6,149 nucleotides of DNA from Dehalococcoidia bacterium (GTDB taxonomy: Bacteria; Chloroflexota; Dehalococcoidia; UBA2985), in the NCBI GenBank assembly GCA_030740415.1, contig JASLXI010000057.1, positions 261-6,409 on the forward strand, written 5' to 3'. The position numbers were made by a program, and so were the translations under genes. The notes beneath the pieces were generated by a model. The model made no database searches. It saw nothing but the letters and a program-made list of their open reading frames with translations, and was not told where the DNA came from. This document shows, in pieces, positions 5,589 to 6,149 of this stretch; the first letter of the stretch is position 1, and each line of letters begins with the position of its first letter.

Positions 5589-6087
5589 TCATTCCTCCTT
5601 GGATCGAATGAGCAGGATGAGCCTATAGGATGCTCTGAGAACACGGTCGGCGACGCTTCCCATGATCTACCGTCCCATGCCGTAGCCTCCGCGGGTGGAC
5701 ATGGCTGTGAGGTCAATCTGTTGGTCACGGGGTCCTCTCCATTGATTTCCTTTGGCTTCGCCTGACCTGGCGAGAAGCGGCCAACAATCTGGGCCAAGTA
5801 TTCCTCGGCAGCTTTAGTAGCCCCCTCCAATGTTTGTTGATCTGGCTCAGAGATCGCAGTGCGGTCCGACGGCCTGGACATTGGAGGCAAACGAGTGGAT
5901 GCGACACCGAACTTCCCAGTAACCATATCTACCATAGCGAGGGCCTCTATCCACGTACTACGCATCCCCGGATCCTCCAACACTGTAGCAGATGTACTTC
6001 TGAGTCGGTGGCCTCTGCCATCTGGATCACTGGTGCCGAAATTGCCTCTGAGAAAGTGGAGCCGTCCAACGGAACGAGTAGCTTCAT
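5589..6087 (-). pseudogene. Universal stress protein (UspA family) gene, broken
   Basis: Three minus-strand frames together spell one UspA protein. Frame one, from ATG 6087, gives MKLLVPLDGSTFSEAIS and runs to VHLL near 5986; the MKLLVPLDGS start is typical. Frame two, from about 5983 (VLEDPG) to about 5720, holds the linker and helix TLEGATKAAEEYLAQIV and ends near GEDPVTN. Frame three gives DLTAMSTRGGYGMGR, then TAG at 5669-5667, then IMGSVADRVLRAS and LILLIR, ending in TGA at 5591-5589. The nucleotide-binding signature G-2x-G-9x-G(S/T) is recognisable across the stop. The stop stands where family members usually have Trp (GRWxxGSVAD), so one TGG to TAG change explains it. Around the second frameshift roughly ten residues of the usual EEIL-type helix seem missing. 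A ribosome binding site, GAGGG (6099-6095), precedes the start. Two frameshifts plus a nonsense codon make a pseudogene more likely than a single sequencing error. Confidence 0.85.
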
Positions 6088-6121
6088 TCGGTGTCCCTCT
6101 ACTGCTTTCGCCTGCATGCTC

Positions 6122-6127
6122 ATTATA
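6122..6127 (-). promoter_or_regulatory. Candidate -10 box upstream of the broken uspA gene
   Basis: The minus strand carries a perfect TATAAT at 6127-6122, about 35 bases before the ATG at 6087. Transcription would start near 6115, which leaves room for the GAGGG ribosome binding site at 6099-6095. No convincing -35 hexamer is visible in the 22 bases left before the window edge. In-frame ATGs at 6123 and 6117 would be cut off or nearly cut off by such a start. Confidence 0.4.
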
Positions 6128-6149
6128 CTCTATAAGTCGCTTGGCTCTG

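Noticed and set aside
5531..5983. A 150-residue minus-strand open frame that could be called a hypothetical protein
   Set aside because: Its first part is the middle of the broken UspA gene. The preceding and following UspA segments lie in other frames, and the tail after about 5720 is out-of-frame reading with no recognisable pattern.

Overview
The window looks like a piece of a bacterial chromosome. My best guess is the phylum Chloroflexota (perhaps Dehalococcoidia), and it is only a guess. It rests on an actinobacterial-type dCTP deaminase, a stand-alone 84-residue EF-Tu domain-2-like protein of a kind I associate with Chloroflexota and archaea, a UspA-type gene beginning MKLLVPLDGS, and frequent use of GTG and TTG starts. 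No rRNA, tRNA, CRISPR array, insertion sequence or phage gene is visible.

Left part (1-3856, all on +). The 3' end of dcd (dCTP deaminase) is followed after 5 bases by a complete riboflavin operon in the Bacillus order: ribD, ribE (alpha-type riboflavin synthase), ribBA (fused DHBP synthase and GTP cyclohydrolase II) and ribH. Gaps are 5, 6 and 36 bases, then a 3-base overlap, so the genes are probably co-transcribed and in part translationally coupled. Together they carry GTP and ribulose 5-phosphate to riboflavin. Only the dephosphorylation of the pyrimidine intermediate lacks a local gene. There is no room for an FMN riboswitch in front of ribD; any such control would lie upstream of dcd, outside the window. 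Two conserved active-site positions are altered: the metal-binding His of the DHBP synthase domain is Gln, and a Lys in the C-terminal signature of lumazine synthase is Trp.

Middle (3857-4722). A 170-base spacer between convergent genes holds a 45-base two-part hairpin. The small EF-Tu domain-2-like gene follows on the minus strand with a very strong ribosome binding site. The 440 bases beyond it hold no intact gene. They contain a clear 5' fragment of a Y-family DNA polymerase (dinB) on +, without a start codon and soon frameshifted, and an unrecognised, protein-like open frame on the minus strand that lies in frame just behind the stop codon of the next gene.

Right part (4723-6149, minus strand). 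An intact short-chain dehydrogenase/reductase of unknown substrate is preceded by a universal stress protein gene broken by two frameshifts and a nonsense codon, with a perfect TATAAT upstream of it. The left half is therefore an intact housekeeping operon and the right half mixes intact genes with gene debris. I found no convincing new multi-gene system. The best leads are the two catalytic substitutions, the hidden dinB fragment and the orphan frame behind the dehydrogenase.
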